From the NCBI RefSeq assembly GCF_019443745.1, contig NZ_CP050948.1, forward strand, positions 2,856,001 through 2,920,000: DNA of 64,000 bases, read 5' to 3'. Position numbers and translations under genes: made by a program. How positions within the stretch are numbered: position 1 is the stretch's first letter; the number at the start of each line of letters is the position of its first letter. Source of the stretch: Iamia sp. SCSIO 61187 (GTDB lineage Bacteria; Actinomycetota; Acidimicrobiia; Acidimicrobiales; Iamiaceae). Below are positions 1 to 7,881 of this stretch, piece by piece. The notes under the pieces are model-generated. The model saw nothing but the letters and a program-made list of their open reading frames with translations. It made no database searches and had not been told where the DNA came from.

Positions 1-161
1 GTGAGGTCGAACCCGCCGTGACGGCCGACCTGGTCGAGCATGTGGTCGAAGAAGGGCAGGCCGGTGGTGACGGCCACCTTCCCCTCGGGGCCGTCGACGT
101 CGAGGCTGATCGAGATCGACGTCTCCTTGGTGGTCCGTTGGCGGGACGCGGCGCGTGTCAT
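1..161 (-). CDS. hisB: Imidazoleglycerol-phosphate dehydratase HisB (N-terminal part, cut by window edge)
   Basis: Only the first 53 or so codons are in the window. The translation contains [14 protein letters not shown] followed by [20 protein letters not shown], the strand and metal-binding histidine motif (FFDHMLDQ) at the start of every HisB. The enzyme dehydrates imidazole glycerol phosphate in histidine biosynthesis, in the cytoplasm. The ATG at 161-159 overlaps the hisC stop codon by 4 bp (ATGA), so it is the third gene of a coupled hisD-hisC-hisB operon. Identification is firm although the gene is partial. Confidence 0.93.
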   Translation of the reverse strand, partial: MTRAASRQRTTKETSISISLDVDGPEGKVAVTTGLPFFDHMLDQVGRHGGFDL

Positions 162-1225
162 GTGAGGACCTCTCGGAGGGATGCGAGGAACCGGTCGTCC
201 TCGTCGCGGGTGCCGATGGTGACGCGGAGGCACCCGTCGAGACGGGGCCACGACGAGCAGTCGCGCACGAGGACGGAGCGCTCGACGAGCTGGCGCCACA
301 CGTCGGCGCCGGCGACGGTCGCGGGGCGGAAGAGGATGAAGTTGGCGGCCGACGGCCACACCTCGCACGGCAGGTCGCGCAGGGCGGCCTCGACCCGGCC
401 CCGCTCCTCGACCAGGCGGGAGACCCGCTCCTCCATGGCGCCGACGTGGTCGAGGGCGGCCAGCCCGGCGACCTGCTTGAGGCTGTCGAGGTGGTACGGC
501 AGGACGACCTTCTCGAGCTGGGCCACGACCCACGACGGGCCGACGAGGTAGCCGAGGCGGGCGGCGGCCATCGACCAGGTCTTGGAGAAGGTGCGGGTGA
601 CGACGAGGGGGGTGGCCTCGTCGACCAGCTCGAGGGCCGACCACGGGGCGAACTGGCCGTAGGCCTCGTCCACCACGAGCAGCCCCGGCGCCAGGCCCAG
701 CACCTCGACGACCGTCTCGGGCGTCTCGACCATGCCCGTGGGGTTGTTGGGCGAGCAGAGGTAGGTGAGCGCCGGCTCGGCCTCGGTCAGGACCCGACGG
801 ACCTCGTCGAGGTCGAGGGCGAAGTCGACGGTGCGCTCGCCCTCGGCCACCGACGACCCCGTGATCCGGGCGATGTGGGCGTGCAGGGCGTAGGTCGGCT
901 CGAACACGGCGACGCTCCGCCCCGGCCCGGCGTAGGCGAGCGACAGGGTCTGGAGGACCTCGTTGGACCCGTTGGCCACGAAGACCTGCTCGGGGCCGAC
1001 CCCGTGCAGGGCGCCGATGCGGGTGCGGAGGGCGGTGGCCGCCCGGTCGGGGTAGCGGTGCCAGTCGACGGTGGCGACCGCCGCGGCCACGGCGTCGAGG
1101 AAGGCGGCGGGTGGCGGCTCGGGCGACTCGTTGGTGTTGAGCCGGACGTCCACGTCGACCTGGGCCGAGTGGTACCCGTCCATCAGCCCCACATCGTCCC
1201 GGGGGGCGACGAGCGGCGCGCTCAC
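158..1225 (-). CDS. hisC: Histidinol-phosphate aminotransferase HisC
   Basis: A 355-residue, fold-type I PLP aminotransferase that converts imidazole acetol phosphate to histidinol phosphate with glutamate as donor. Visible motifs are RLNTNESP near residue 28, the cofactor loop NGSNE near 85, SPNNPTG at about 158-164, DEAYGQF at about 186 and the PLP lysine in TFSKTWSMA (K215). Length is normal for the family. The GTG start at 1225 overlaps the hisD stop by 4 bp (GTGA), and its own stop overlaps hisB, so translation is probably coupled along the operon. A long extension of the same frame upstream only reads through hisD and is not used. Assignment to HisC rather than another aminotransferase rests on the operon context plus motifs. 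Confidence 0.95.
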   Translation of the reverse strand: MSAPLVAPRDDVGLMDGYHSAQVDVDVRLNTNESPEPPPAAFLDAVAAAVATVDWHRYPDRAATALRTRIGALHGVGPEQVFVANGSNEVLQTLSLAYAGPGRSVAVFEPTYALHAHIARITGSSVAEGERTVDFALDLDEVRRVLTEAEPALTYLCSPNNPTGMVETPETVVEVLGLAPGLLVVDEAYGQFAPWSALELVDEATPLVVTRTFSKTWSMAAARLGYLVGPSWVVAQLEKVVLPYHLDSLKQVAGLAALDHVGAMEERVSRLVEERGRVEAALRDLPCEVWPSAANFILFRPATVAGADVWRQLVERSVLVRDCSSWPRLDGCLRVTIGTRDEDDRFLASLREVLT

Positions 1226-2535
1226 GTCGCGGCCTCGGTCGGGGCGAGGCGACGGCGGACGGAGTCGGCGTGGGCCGGGAGGCCCTCGGCCTCGGCCAGG
1301 ACAGCGACGTGCGGGGCCACGGCGGCGAGGGCGTCGCGGTCGAGGGTGACGACGTGGATGTCCTTGGTGAAGTCGGCGACGGTCAGAGCCGACCCGAAGC
1401 GCGCCGTCCCGGCGGTGGGCAGCACGTGGCTGGGCCCGGCGACGTAGTCGCCGACCGAGGCCGGGGACCACGGGCCCACGAACACGGCACCGGCGTGGCG
1501 GATGCGGCCGACCACGGTGGCGCTGGCGGCGGCGTCGCAGATGACCTCGAGGTGCTCGGGGGCGACGTGGTTGGCCACCTCGGCAGCCGCCTCGGGGCCG
1601 TCGACCAGGGCCAGGTAGCCGCCCGAGGCGAAGGTCGACTCGATGTCGGCCCGGCGGGGCGAGGCGGCCACCTGCTCGGCGATCTCGGCCAGCACGGCGT
1701 CGGCCGCCTCCTCGTCCCAGGTGACGAACCAGGCCCGGCCGCCCGGGCCGTGCTCGGCCTGGAGGATCACGTCGACGGCGGCCAGGGCGGCCGGGGCCGA
1801 CCCGTCGGCGATGACGATGACCTCCGAGGGGCCGGCGAAGGCCGAGGGCACGCCGACGCGGCCCTCCCCCGCGACCTGGCGCTTGGCCTCGGCCACGTAG
1901 ACGTTGCCGGGGCCGACCACGACGTCGACGGGTCGGACGGTCTCGGTGCCGTAGGCCAGGGCGGCGATGGCCTGGGCCCCGCCGATCCGGTGCACCTCGG
2001 TCACGCCGGCCACGGCCGCGGCGGCGAGGGTGAGGGTCGGCACCTCGCCGTCGGGGCCCGGCGGCACGCACAGGGCGACCTCGGGCACGCCGGCCACCAG
2101 TGCGGGGACGGCGGTCATCAGGACCGTCGAGGGGTAGAGGGCCCGGCCCCCGGGGACGTAGCAGCCGGCCCGGTCGACGGGCTGGGCCCGGCCCTCGATG
2201 ACGATGCCGTCGCGGCGGTACGTCGTGGGCGGGCGGAGCTGGTGCCGGTGGAAGTCCTCGATGCCGGCGGCGGCGGCCTCGAGGGCGGCCCGGACCTCGG
2301 GGTCCACGGCGTCGACGGCGGCGGCGATCACCTCGTCGGGGACGCGGGTGGTGGCCACGTCGATGCCGTCGAACCGGGCGGTCAGCTCCCGGACGGCGGC
2401 GTCGCCGCCGGCCCGCACGGCATCGAGGACCTGGCGCACCGCCAGGCGCGGGCCGTCGTCGTCGAGCGTCAGCGGCGGCAGCGCCGCGGCCAGGGAGGCC
2501 GGGTCGAGGCCACGGAGGTCGAGGCGGGCGAGCAC
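1222..2535 (-). CDS. hisD: Histidinol dehydrogenase HisD
   Basis: A 437-residue zinc- and NAD-dependent enzyme that oxidises L-histidinol to L-histidine in two steps. Family signatures are [16 protein letters not shown] (NAD-binding region), QAEHGPGG carrying the zinc ligands Gln and His, and [20 protein letters not shown] followed by APEHLEV. It is the first gene of a hisD-hisC-hisB transcription unit. The GTG start at 2535 is preceded after 6 bp by TAGCGT (2542-2547), which matches a -10 box for a leaderless transcript. No Shine-Dalgarno site is seen. Nothing unusual in the protein. Confidence 0.96.
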   Translation of the reverse strand: MLARLDLRGLDPASLAAALPPLTLDDDGPRLAVRQVLDAVRAGGDAAVRELTARFDGIDVATTRVPDEVIAAAVDAVDPEVRAALEAAAAGIEDFHRHQLRPPTTYRRDGIVIEGRAQPVDRAGCYVPGGRALYPSTVLMTAVPALVAGVPEVALCVPPGPDGEVPTLTLAAAAVAGVTEVHRIGGAQAIAALAYGTETVRPVDVVVGPGNVYVAEAKRQVAGEGRVGVPSAFAGPSEVIVIADGSAPAALAAVDVILQAEHGPGGRAWFVTWDEEAADAVLAEIAEQVAASPRRADIESTFASGGYLALVDGPEAAAEVANHVAPEHLEVICDAAASATVVGRIRHAGAVFVGPWSPASVGDYVAGPSHVLPTAGTARFGSALTVADFTKDIHVVTLDRDALAAVAPHVAVLAEAEGLPAHADSVRRRLAPTEAAT

Positions 2536-2541
2536 CCCCGC

Positions 2542-2547
2542 ACGCTA
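2542..2547 (-). promoter_or_regulatory. Putative -10 box of the his operon (leaderless)
   Basis: TAGCGT on the minus strand, 6 bp before the GTG of hisD. It fits the TAnnnT-N6/7-start pattern repeated across this window, so the transcript probably begins at the start codon. No clear -35 box is seen. Confidence 0.5.
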
Positions 2548-2620
2548 CCGAAGCGCCCCGGGACGCCCCCCACGCGTTGGCCCCGTCGTCGCCGGACGAG
2601 GCACCCGCCACACTGGGCCG

Positions 2621-2824
2621 ATGCCCGACGCCGACGTGCCCACCGCCGCCCACCTCAGCGCCCTGGGCGACCAGGTCGACGAGCTGCTCCGCCGGGTGGG
2701 CGAGGGCGCCGTCGCCTCGGACCGCTCCCCCACCGAACCCCTGGCCGCCGCCCTCTACGACGCCGAGCGCGCCCTCCGCACGGCGCGCCGCGCCCTCCAG
2801 AGAGCCGAGAAGACGTACCGGTAG
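2621..2824 (+). CDS. Small conserved-looking hypothetical protein (67 aa)
   Basis: The protein starts MPDADVPTAAHLSAL and ends in an Arg-rich helix (RTARRALQRAEKTYR). It looks soluble and alpha-helical with no signal peptide or transmembrane segment. Codon use has the strong third-position GC of its neighbours. It is divergent from hisD, with 85 bp between the two starts. A CACACT hexamer lies 6 bp before the ATG, close to the leaderless -10 pattern used elsewhere here. I do not recognise the family and assign no function. Confidence 0.55.
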   Translation: MPDADVPTAAHLSALGDQVDELLRRVGEGAVASDRSPTEPLAAALYDAERALRTARRALQRAEKTYR

Positions 2825-2915
2825 CCGCGCGGTACCGGCCCCGCGCGCCAGCCCAGATGACGGCTGGAGACCGATCCGGGCGATCTCCCGCGACGCACCT
2901 CAGCCCGGCGAAGAT

Positions 2916-4080
2916 GCTCCTATGGATGTCAAGGCGAGGGGCAGGGGGCGGGGGTTTGTGTGAGGAGGCGCCAGATGCGGCGGGCGAGGTGGCGTTTGAG
3001 GGCGCGGATCGCTTCCTTCTTGGTCTTTCCCTCGGCGATTCGGCGGGCGATGTAGGCCTGGGTGGTGGGGTCCCATCGCATGCGGCACAGGGCGACGATG
3101 TAGAGGGCCCGGTTGGCTTGGCGGTCGCCGCCGCGGTTGAGCCGGTGTCGCTGGTGGAGGCCGCTGCTGGCATCGACGGGGCTGGCGCCCCAGGCGGCTG
3201 CGGCTGCTGCGTCGGTGGCCATGCGGTCGGGGTTGTCGCCGAGGCTGACGATGAAGACCGACGCAACATCGACGCCGATGCCGGGCTCATCGAGCAGTTG
3301 GGGGGCGGCGGCTTCGACGATGACCTTCAAGTCGATGTCGACCTCGTCGCGTTCGACGCTGGCTGCGAGCCACCGCCGAGCAAGGCGCCGCAGGGTGATG
3401 GCGGCCATGACGTCGGGGTTCGTGACCTCGCCCCCCGGGCGGGACCGGGCGGCCTCGGTGGCGATCTGCGAGATCGTCTTGTGCCGGTAGCGGTCTCGGA
3501 GCGTCTCCGAGGCGGTGCTGTCGATCACCGCGTGGATCTGGTTGGCCAGCTTGGTGAGCTCCCGGGTGAGCGAGTCTCGGCTGATGCGAGCGAGACGGGC
3601 GGCCTCAGCAGGCCCGGTCCGGTCCTTCGGGACCGCCAGGCCGTCACCGGCCTGAACAGCCCGGGCAGCCGCCACAGCATCGGCAGGGTCGGACTTGCCG
3701 GTCCTGCGACGACGTTGACGGTTCGGGCGCCAGACCTCATGGACGGTGACCTGGGCCTCGCGCAGCGATCGACACAACCCGGCCCCCCAGGACCCAGTTC
3801 CTTCGACCCCGACAGCGTCCACGGTCCCGAACGAGCCCAACCAACCCCGCAGATCGACATGACCTGCACCCGTGGCCGGGAACTCCCTCACCCCCAACAC
3901 CCCGCCCCGGCCATCGAGGGCGGCGGCCACATGGACGTGCTTGTGGGTATCGACGCCGCCCGTGACGCGCACCGGGTCGTCTGTCATCGTGGTCACCATT
4001 GCTGCTCCTTGTTCGAGGGACAGCGCCCGCCAGCCGGCAACGCGGACAAGACGGTGATGGGACCAGGCCAGGCTCCTATG
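2916..4080 (-). mobile_element. IS110-family insertion sequence (ends tentative)
   Basis: The element is defined by the transposase at 2929-3999. The 9-bp direct repeat GCTCCTATG lies at 2916-2924, five bases past the stop codon, and again at 4072-4080, 73 bases before the start codon. IS110 elements lack terminal inverted repeats and share a short core sequence at both ends, so this repeat is a reasonable guess for the boundaries. That would give a unit of about 1.16 kb. The left end could instead extend further, up to the nth terminator at about 4363. Boundaries are inferred, not proven. Confidence 0.55.
2929..3999 (-). CDS. IS110-family transposase (RuvC-like DEDD plus Tnp domain)
   Basis: A 356-residue transposase of the RNA-guided IS110 recombinase family. 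The N-terminal RuvC-like domain shows the acidic tetrad: D17 in GVDTHKHVHVA, E66 in GVEGTGSWG, and D104 and D107 in KSDPADA. The C-terminal domain carries the family's serine region: SSG at about 278-280, then HRLNRGGDRQANRAL. The reading frame is intact with no stop or frameshift, so it may be functional. Only 14 bp separate its stop from the repeat that may mark the right end. It sits between the small gene at 2621 and the 3' side of nth, and breaks no recognisable gene. Confidence 0.93.
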   Translation of the reverse strand: MVTTMTDDPVRVTGGVDTHKHVHVAAALDGRGGVLGVREFPATGAGHVDLRGWLGSFGTVDAVGVEGTGSWGAGLCRSLREAQVTVHEVWRPNRQRRRRTGKSDPADAVAAARAVQAGDGLAVPKDRTGPAEAARLARISRDSLTRELTKLANQIHAVIDSTASETLRDRYRHKTISQIATEAARSRPGGEVTNPDVMAAITLRRLARRWLAASVERDEVDIDLKVIVEAAAPQLLDEPGIGVDVASVFIVSLGDNPDRMATDAAAAAAWGASPVDASSGLHQRHRLNRGGDRQANRALYIVALCRMRWDPTTQAYIARRIAEGKTKKEAIRALKRHLARRIWRLLTQTPAPCPSP

Positions 4081-4362
4081 AAGTCACGGACGCCAAGCCA
4101 GCAGGCGCAACCGGAGAAGCCCCCCGGGCGGCCGACAGATCTGCGCCAAGACACCCCCACAAGGGAAGGTCAGCCGCTGGGAGAGTCAGACCGCCCGGAG
4201 GGGCCTCTCCACCCACATCATCACCGCCGCTGAGGGTCTGGGGGTCTCCCCCAGACGAAGCGGCGTGGGCCCGAGGAACGAGGGCTCCGCCGCTGGGAAG
4301 GTCTTCGGCGCGAGCGCAGCGAGCACGCTCAGCTCGAGGAACGGAGCGAAGCGAGTGACGAG
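4000..4362. other. Non-coding left flank of the IS110 element; possible bridge-RNA locus
   Basis: This stretch of about 360 bp lies upstream of the transposase and has no convincing gene. It contains a perfect hairpin at 4236-4256 (GTCTGGGGG / CCCCCAGAC, 3-nt loop). Further right comes a run of short GCGAGC/GAGCGAAGCGAG-type words at about 4310-4360. In IS110-group elements the non-coding left end encodes the bridge RNA that pairs with donor and target DNA. Here only the first 73 bp belong to the element if the GCTCCTATG repeat marks its end. I see no sequence that proves the RNA. Confidence 0.35.
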
Positions 4363-4367
4363 ACCCG

Positions 4368-4403
4368 AAAAATGACGACGGGGGCGCCAGAGGCGCCCCC
4401 GTC
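4368..4403 (-). terminator. Rho-independent terminator downstream of nth
   Basis: A 12-bp perfect stem (GACGGGGGCGCC at 4377-4388 with its complement at 4392-4403, 3-nt loop) is followed on the minus strand by CATTTTT (A-tract at 4368-4372). The orientation suits transcripts from nth. It also limits how far right the IS110 element can extend. Confidence 0.75.
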
Positions 4404-4626
4404 GGGGCGACGCCAGGCGGCGGATCCCGGCGTCGCAGGAACCAGGTGGCGGGAACCTGGTCGGGGCCCATCATACGCACAGGTGACCCTCCGTCCAGCG
4501 AATCGGGTCCCGATCCGTCAGATTTGTTGGTCAGCGACCGCCATCTTCAGCGCCGACGCGTCGAACGGGTGGCGTGGCTTTGACCAGGACCGATGCAGGG
4601 GTGCATCACCCGGTCTGACCAGCGAA

Positions 4627-5297
4627 TCACCCCTTCGGGCCCCCTGCGACCCGGCCCGCCGAGGGGCAGATGGCGGAAGGGCGCACTCCCCGCAGCGGGG
4701 GGTCCGGGACCGGCAGATGGCCCGCCCGTGGAGGATGAGGCGCAGGCTGAACACACCCCGCTCGGCCGCCGGCACCATCGGGTTGAGGGCCATCTCGACC
4801 CGCACCGGGTCCGTCTCGCGGGTGAGGTCGAGCCGGCGCGCCAGCCGCCCGACGTGGGTGTCGACCGGCAGCCCGGGGAGGCCCATGGCCACGCTGCGGA
4901 CCACGTTCGCCGTCTTGCGGCCCACGCCCGGGAGGGTGACCAGGTCGCCCATGGTGGTGGGCACCTCGCCGCCGAAGCGCTCGTCGAGGACGTGGGCCAT
5001 CCCGAGCAGGCTCTTGGCCTTGTTGCGGTAGAAGCCGGTGGGCCGGATGAGCTCCTCGACCGCCGCCGGCGGTGCCGCCGCGAACGCGGCGGGCGTGGGG
5101 AAGGCGGCGAAGAGGTGGGGCGTGACCTGGTTGACCCGCTCGTCGGTGCACTGGGCCGACAGGATCGTGGCGACCAGCAGCTCGAAGGGGTTGCGGTGGT
5201 CGAGGGCGCAGAGGGCGACGGCGTCCCCCGGGTACTCGGCCGCGAGCAGCAGGTGGGCCTGGCGGGCGCGGCCCTTGGGCGAGCGGGGACGGGCCAT
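4627..5297 (-). pseudogene. nth: Endonuclease III Nth with a 3' frameshift
   Basis: A base-excision-repair DNA glycosylase/AP lyase for oxidised pyrimidines. The body is intact: LSAQCTDERVNQVTP, then the helix-hairpin-helix LPGVGRKTANVV with catalytic K128, and the aspartate of VDTHVGRLARR (D146). The 4Fe-4S cluster should be Cx6CxxCx5C. C195, C202 and C205 are present, but the fourth cysteine is missing in frame. One added base near 4672 restores ALxAICPSAGR and a stop at 4627. Without it the frame runs on to 4518 with an unrelated tail. The span of 671 bp is 3n+2, as expected for one lost base. Start ATG 5297 has TACCGT 6 bp upstream. It is either a sequencing or assembly error, or a recent mutation. 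Confidence 0.85.
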
Positions 5298-5303
5298 GGA
5301 CGG

Positions 5304-5323
5304 ACGGTACCGGTCGGTAGCGT
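5304..5323. promoter_or_regulatory. Divergent -10 boxes for nth and mshD
   Basis: TACCGT (minus, 5304-5309) lies 6 bp before the nth ATG. TAGCGT (plus, 5318-5323) lies 7 bp before the mshD GTG. The starts are only 33 bp apart, so both mRNAs are probably leaderless and their promoters overlap. Confidence 0.5.
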
Positions 5324-5330
5324 CGTCCCC

Positions 5331-6146
5331 GTGACGGACCTGCGCCTCGACGACGACGGGGGCGAGGTCGTCGGGTCGCCCACCCTGCGGGCCACGATGA
5401 GGACCCGCAACGGCGAGGCGTGGGTGGCGGGGCCGGACCCCCTCGACGCCCCGTTGGGCGGCGGCGACGGGGAGCGCTTCGCCGCTCTCCTGGCCGCCCT
5501 GGTCGAGCGCGCCGAGTCGTCGGGCGCGACCGCGGTGCACTGGGAGTCCGACGGGGACGAGGACCAGGTGGAGGCCGTCGCCGCCCGGGTCGACCTGGTC
5601 GAGCGGCGCGACATCCTCCGCCTCGAGCGCCCCCTCCCCCTCCCCGCCGACCCGACCACGCCGACGCTGCCGGTGCGGGCCCTCCGCCCGGGCACCGCCG
5701 ACGAGGCGGCGTGGGTGGCGACGAACAACCGCGCCTTCGCCGGCCACCCCGACCAGGGCCACGAGACCCTCGCCAGCCTGCACCGGGCCATGGCCGAGCC
5801 GTGGTTCGACGCCACCGGGTTCCTGCTGCTCGACGGCGACCCCCCGGTCGACGCCGGCGGCCGGCTCGACGGCTTCTGCTGGACCAAGGTCCACCCGGCG
5901 TCGGCCGACGGTCCGGCGGCGGGCGAGATCTACGTGATCGGAGTCGACCCCGACGCCGGCGGCCGCGGTCTGGGGCGGGCCCTGGTGCGCGCCGGCCTCG
6001 ACCACCTCGCCGGCCGGGGCCTGGGGCACGCCCTGCTCTACGTCGACGCCGACAACGAGCCGGCGCGACGCCTGTACGACCGGCTCGGCTTCACCACCGC
6101 CCGCACCCGGCGCGTGCGCAGCCGGACGGGGCTCAGCCCTCGCTGA
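5331..6146 (+). CDS. mshD: Mycothiol synthase MshD
   Basis: A 271-residue acetyltransferase with two GNAT-like halves. It acetylates Cys-GlcN-Ins to mycothiol, the main low-molecular-weight thiol of actinobacteria. Characteristic segments are NNRAFAGHPDQG, FCWTKVHP and GEIYVIGVDPDAGGRGLGRAL (acetyl-CoA loop). The C-terminal LYVDADNEPARRLYDRLGF is typical of GNAT proteins. The N-terminal half is shorter than in mycobacterial MshD. GTG 5331 is preferred because TAGCGT lies 7 bp before it. The last 14 bp overlap the convergent gene at 6133. The gene is strong evidence for an actinobacterial host. Confidence 0.9.
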   Translation: MTDLRLDDDGGEVVGSPTLRATMRTRNGEAWVAGPDPLDAPLGGGDGERFAALLAALVERAESSGATAVHWESDGDEDQVEAVAARVDLVERRDILRLERPLPLPADPTTPTLPVRALRPGTADEAAWVATNNRAFAGHPDQGHETLASLHRAMAEPWFDATGFLLLDGDPPVDAGGRLDGFCWTKVHPASADGPAAGEIYVIGVDPDAGGRGLGRALVRAGLDHLAGRGLGHALLYVDADNEPARRLYDRLGFTTARTRRVRSRTGLSPR

Positions 6147-6693
6147 GGTCGTAGGGCGGGTCCTCGGACCGGCCCCGCACCCCCCGCACCGGGTGGAGCC
6201 CGATGGGCAGGCGGTACCACCTCCCGCGGTGGGCCTGCACGGCCCCGACGATGCCCAGGGCGTAGCTGGCGAGCGTCAGCAGCCCGACCAGCACCAGGCC
6301 GATGACGAACGCCGGGGTCGCCTCGAAGCCGGTGTCCCGGTTGTCGGAGACCGAGATGATGTAGTCGACGTAGGCGGGCACCAGCAGTGCCACCCCCACG
6401 ATCTGGGGCACGAGCAGGACGAGGGTCAGGTTGAGGGCCTCGGCCGAGTGGTGGCGGACGAAGGGCTTCTCCTTGGAGATCAGGTAGAAGATCAGCGCCA
6501 CCAGCCACCCGCCGACGGCAAGGTAGAGGATCCACATCAGGAGCGCCTGGGTCCGCTCCTGCGAGCGGTCGGGTCCCGCCGGTCCACCGTGCTGGCCGGG
6601 GGCCGGTGACCACGTCCGACCGTCCCACCACCACCAGCTCCCGCCGGCGTCGGCGTACCAGCCCGGCTCCTCCGGCGGGGGGATGTCCGTCAT
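6133..6693 (-). CDS. DUF2510 / DUF4870-type membrane protein
   Basis: A 186-residue protein. The N-terminus carries the actinobacterial DUF2510 motif GWYADAGG...WWWWDGRTWSP. This is followed by a hydrophobic domain with several membrane segments (LLMWILYLAVGGWLVALIFYL; LTLVLLVPQIVGVALLV; FVIGLVLVGLLTLASYALGI). It also has the FVRHHSAEALNLTL signature of DUF4870 proteins. It probably sits in the cytoplasmic membrane; function unknown. The start ATG 6693 has TACCCT 7 bp upstream. It converges on mshD with a 14-bp overlap of coding ends. Confidence 0.8.
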   Translation of the reverse strand: MTDIPPPEEPGWYADAGGSWWWWDGRTWSPAPGQHGGPAGPDRSQERTQALLMWILYLAVGGWLVALIFYLISKEKPFVRHHSAEALNLTLVLLVPQIVGVALLVPAYVDYIISVSDNRDTGFEATPAFVIGLVLVGLLTLASYALGIVGAVQAHRGRWYRLPIGLHPVRGVRGRSEDPPYDLSEG

Positions 6694-6700
6694 CGCCGTC

Positions 6701-6726
6701 AGGGTAGGGCGGCCCACCCGTATCCT
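6701..6726. promoter_or_regulatory. Divergent -10 boxes for the DUF2510 gene and rlmN
   Basis: TACCCT (minus, 6701-6706) lies 7 bp before the DUF2510 start. TATCCT (plus, 6721-6726) lies 6 bp before the rlmN start. Both fit the leaderless pattern of this window. Confidence 0.5.
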
Positions 6727-6732
6727 CGACGG

Positions 6733-7839
6733 ATGGCCACCACCGGGAGCGCACCGCCGGCGGACGTCGCGCCCCGGCCCCCGGCGCGGACGACCCGCTA
6801 CGACGTCGACCGGGCCGCCCTCGGCCAGCTCCTCGCCGACCAACCGCGCTACCGCGTCGACCAGGTGTGGGAGGGCCTGCACACCCACCTGGCCGAGCCG
6901 GCCGACATGACGAACGTCCCCCTGACGCTGCGGCGCCGCCTGGCCGAGGAGCTGCCCGACGCCCTCGCCCTGACCACCGAGGCGGCGGCTGACGGCGGCG
7001 ACACGGTGAAGTGGCTGTGGACCCTGGGCGACGGCAGCCGCGTCGAGACGGTGCTGATGCACTACCCCCAGCGCTCGACGGTGTGCGTGTCGAGCCAGGC
7101 GGGCTGCGCCATGGCCTGCGGCTTCTGCGCCACGGGCCAGGCCGGCTTCACCCGGCACCTCACCTCCGGCGAGATCGTCGAGCAGGTCGTGCGGGCGTCG
7201 CGCCGCGCCCGCGCCGACGGGCGGCGCCTGGCCAACGTGGTCTTCATGGGCATGGGCGAGCCGTTGGCCAACTTCGCCCACACCTGGGCCGCGGTCCACC
7301 GCATCCACGACGACCTCGGCCTCGGCGCCCGCCACATCACCATCTCGACGGTGGGGATCGTCCCCGGGATCCGCCGGCTGGCCGACGCCGACCTGCCGGT
7401 GAACCTCGCCGTCTCCCTCCACGCCGCCGACGACGAGCTCCGGGACCGGCTGGTCCCGATCAACCGGCGCTACCCGCTGGGCCTGCTGGCCGAGGCGTGC
7501 GCCGAGCACATCGAGCGCACCGGCCGGCGCCTCAGCTTCGAGTGGGCCCTGATCGACGGCGTCAACGACCGGCGCGTCGATGCCGCCCGCCTGGCGGACT
7601 ACGCCCGGGGGCTCCGGGCCCACGTCAACCTGATCCCGCTCAACCCGACGCCGGGCTACGCGACCCGCGGCACCCCCGCGGACGGGGTCGAGCGCTTCCG
7701 CCGCGACCTGGCCGACCGCGGCGTCAACGTCACCGTCCGCGACACCCGGGGCACGTCGATCGACGCCGCCTGCGGCCAGCTGGCGGCAGCGAGCGTGCCC
7801 ACCCCCACCCGCCGTGACCGGGCCGGGGGCGCCGGGTAG
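6733..7839 (+). CDS. rlmN: Dual-specificity 23S rRNA/tRNA adenine-C2 methyltransferase RlmN
   Basis: A 368-residue radical-SAM methyltransferase that methylates C2 of A2503 in 23S rRNA and of A37 in some tRNAs. The radical-SAM cluster motif is C125-AMA-C129-GF-C132. VVFMGMGEPLANF and ISTVGIVPGIRRLAD follow in the usual order. The mechanistic cysteines are present near residue 118 (TVCVSSQAG) and in the C-terminal DAACGQL. Length matches the family. A -10 box ends 6 bp before the ATG. It is transcribed alone, 42 bp before the next gene. Confidence 0.95.
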   Translation: MATTGSAPPADVAPRPPARTTRYDVDRAALGQLLADQPRYRVDQVWEGLHTHLAEPADMTNVPLTLRRRLAEELPDALALTTEAAADGGDTVKWLWTLGDGSRVETVLMHYPQRSTVCVSSQAGCAMACGFCATGQAGFTRHLTSGEIVEQVVRASRRARADGRRLANVVFMGMGEPLANFAHTWAAVHRIHDDLGLGARHITISTVGIVPGIRRLADADLPVNLAVSLHAADDELRDRLVPINRRYPLGLLAEACAEHIERTGRRLSFEWALIDGVNDRRVDAARLADYARGLRAHVNLIPLNPTPGYATRGTPADGVERFRRDLADRGVNVTVRDTRGTSIDAACGQLAAASVPTPTRRDRAGGAG

Positions 7840-7881
7840 CCTCGCCCCCCCGGTCGATCGGGGACCACCGGGACGGCAGAC

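Noticed and set aside
18-4233. Many long open frames on the strand opposite hisD, hisC and other genes (up to about 990 codons)
   Set aside because: They follow from 70%+ GC with GC-rich third positions. The products are Arg/Gly/Pro/His-rich low-complexity and overlap recognised genes completely.
4310-4362. GAGCGAAGCGAG-type words as a CRISPR or iteron array
   Set aside because: The words are irregular in spacing and sequence and too short for a defined repeat; they look like skewed GC-rich sequence next to a terminator.
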